DNA from: Lachnospiraceae bacterium
GTDB taxonomy: Bacteria > Bacillota > Clostridia > Lachnospirales > Lachnospiraceae
Direction: 5' to 3'
NCBI GenBank assembly: GCA_910575605.1
Contig: CAJTEW010000001.1
Coordinates: 310,001-374,000, forward strand
DNA length: 64,000 nt
Position 1 is the first letter of the stretch, and each line of letters starts with the position of its first letter. Positions 63,152 through 64,000 of the stretch are shown piece after piece. A program made the position numbers and the translations under genes. The notes beneath the pieces are model-generated. The model worked only from the letters and a program-made list of their open reading frames with translations. It ran no database searches and had not been told where the DNA came from.

Positions 63152-64000
63152 TTATTGGGGAACTACAGAATAATCCTCGTCAAACCAGTTCATAGAAATC
63201 TCTTTGACTGCTCCCTCATCTCGCAGCTCTTTAATAACTGCATCGAACTCTTCCTGCAGCTTTGTATTGTCTTTCTTAAAAAGTGCATAAGTCCCGCAGT
63301 CCGCATCATCACCAAGCAGGTTCACTGTTCCGATTTCAATGTCTGCATCTGGATATTTGTCAATAAATCTTGTCTTCACATCAAAATATGTATGAGTATA
63401 CGCATCATAAAGACCATTTTCGATTCCCGCCAGTATTGCCTCATCAGACGGCATAGTCTCCTGAAGAATAATCGGATTATCCGGATTGTCCTCATTGTAA
63501 GCAGCTAAAGCCTTTCCGATATTATCCATACTGTTATTGGAAAGGGTCATTCCTGCCGTACTGGCAATATCTGTAATATCCTTCCGCCCCTTTTTATAGA
63601 TAAAACGATAGCTTCCAAAATACATCAGCGATTCTCCTGAAACCGTATATTTCTCTGCACGCTCTTCGTTGTATCCCAAATGATGGGATACAATATCATA
63701 CTTTCCGCTCTCCAGACCTACAAACAGATTATCCCATGTATCACATACCACTTCCACATCATACTTATCTGCCATCTTCTCTGCAACCTTGAGATACAAA
63801 TCATATTCATATCCCGCAGGATTTTCTGATTCGTCCAGATAGCAAAACGGCGGATATGCATTGCCAATTGCAATGGTAATCTTCTGTTTTCCTTCAGAAT
63901 CTTCCTCATCCTCTGTCTTAGTTGTTTCCACAGTTTCCTTTTTTTCTTCTCCGTCGTCGGAGCCAGTGCATCCCGCCAGCAGGGAAACTACCAGCATAGT
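63152..64000 (-). CDS. Family 3 solute-binding lipoprotein (5' end outside window)
   Basis: The signal peptide runs off the right edge; the lipobox SLLAGC is visible, then an acidic Glu/Thr/Lys linker and an SBP_bac_3 domain (ITIAIGNAYPPFCYLDES, YEYDLYLKVAEKMADKY, DTWDNLFVGLESGKYDIV). It captures the substrate for the permease pair encoded next. An ATG at 63997 is in frame but lies inside the signal peptide, so the true start is outside. The family favours polar or sulfur amino acids such as cystine; the ligand cannot be fixed. Confidence 0.9.
   Translation of the reverse strand, partial: TMLVVSLLAGCTGSDDGEEKKETVETTKTEDEEDSEGKQKITIAIGNAYPPFCYLDESENPAGYEYDLYLKVAEKMADKYDVEVVCDTWDNLFVGLESGKYDIVSHHLGYNEERAEKYTVSGESLMYFGSYRFIYKKGRKDITDIASTAGMTLSNNSMDNIGKALAAYNEDNPDNPIILQETMPSDEAILAGIENGLYDAYTHTYFDVKTRFIDKYPDADIEIGTVNLLGDDADCGTYALFKKDNTKLQEEFDAVIKELRDEGAVKEISMNWFDEDYSVVPQ

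Noticed and set aside
1-64000. CRISPR arrays, transposases, rRNA genes
   Set aside because: No regularly spaced repeats, transposase motifs or rRNA stretches were seen on either strand.

Overview
The window looks like a chromosomal segment of an anaerobic, Gram-positive Clostridia, most likely a Lachnospiraceae-type gut bacterium. The evidence is moderate-to-low G+C, strong AAGGAGG ribosome binding sites, a SpoIID-domain protein, the rpmF-yceD/ackA/pta block, a PucR- and Etf-linked catabolic operon, a giant 2-hydroxyacyl-CoA dehydratase activase-like protein, and an xpaC-telA pair. The genus cannot be fixed from the sequence alone. Two genes run off the edges: a SpoIID-like gene at the left and a solute-binding lipoprotein at the right.

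Bases 1-23,600 hold a large exopolysaccharide region. The core is a minus-strand Pel-type operon (23408 down to 9594). It contains a PelD-like c-di-GMP receptor fused to an N-terminal SDR/epimerase-like domain, PelE, a polytopic GT-C-like protein, a DUF2194 protein in the place where other Gram-positive pel operons carry the PelA deacetylase, PelF and PelG. These are followed by DUF2304, a GT4, a GtrB/DPM-like GT2 and a DUF4832 protein. A plus-strand DUF4832 paralogue overlaps the operon tail. A second minus-strand block (8089 to 2042) has a GT2-pyruvyltransferase fusion, an F420-reductase-like Fe-S protein, an ABC exporter and a GT2. A plus-strand GT2 overlaps its end. Together these encode synthesis, export and probably side-chain decoration of a surface polymer under c-di-GMP control.

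Bases 23,600-35,800 are housekeeping: rpmF, yceD, ackA, pta, mgtE, tmcAL (plus strand) and an apparent operon of aldo-keto reductase, polA, coaE, a WalJ-like hydrolase and degV. Several clear sigma-A promoters are present. mgtE has a terminator-like hairpin in its leader, and its promoter overlaps the tmcAL promoter face to face.

Bases 35,900-46,800 hold an XRE regulator with promoter and palindrome, then a catabolic operon of an M20 carbamoylase/allantoate-type hydrolase, a DAO-family FAD oxidoreductase, etfB and etfA, with a PucR regulator just upstream. After that come tRNA-Leu(CAA), a probably frameshifted Cys-rich gene, and a TrmB regulator - LysA-type decarboxylase - TIGR04076 operon.

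Bases 46,800-57,100 hold telA, xpaC, pyk and a rhomboid-fold membrane protein in one direction, the 1414-residue activase-like protein on the plus strand, and a DUF5105 lipoprotein. Bases 57,200-64,000 are an apparent single operon: solute-binding protein, two permeases, M20 amidohydrolase, ATPase, a cytosolic molybdopterin oxidoreductase and a four-cluster ferredoxin. This suggests import, hydrolysis and reduction of one small substrate. No CRISPR array, rRNA or intact insertion sequence was seen.
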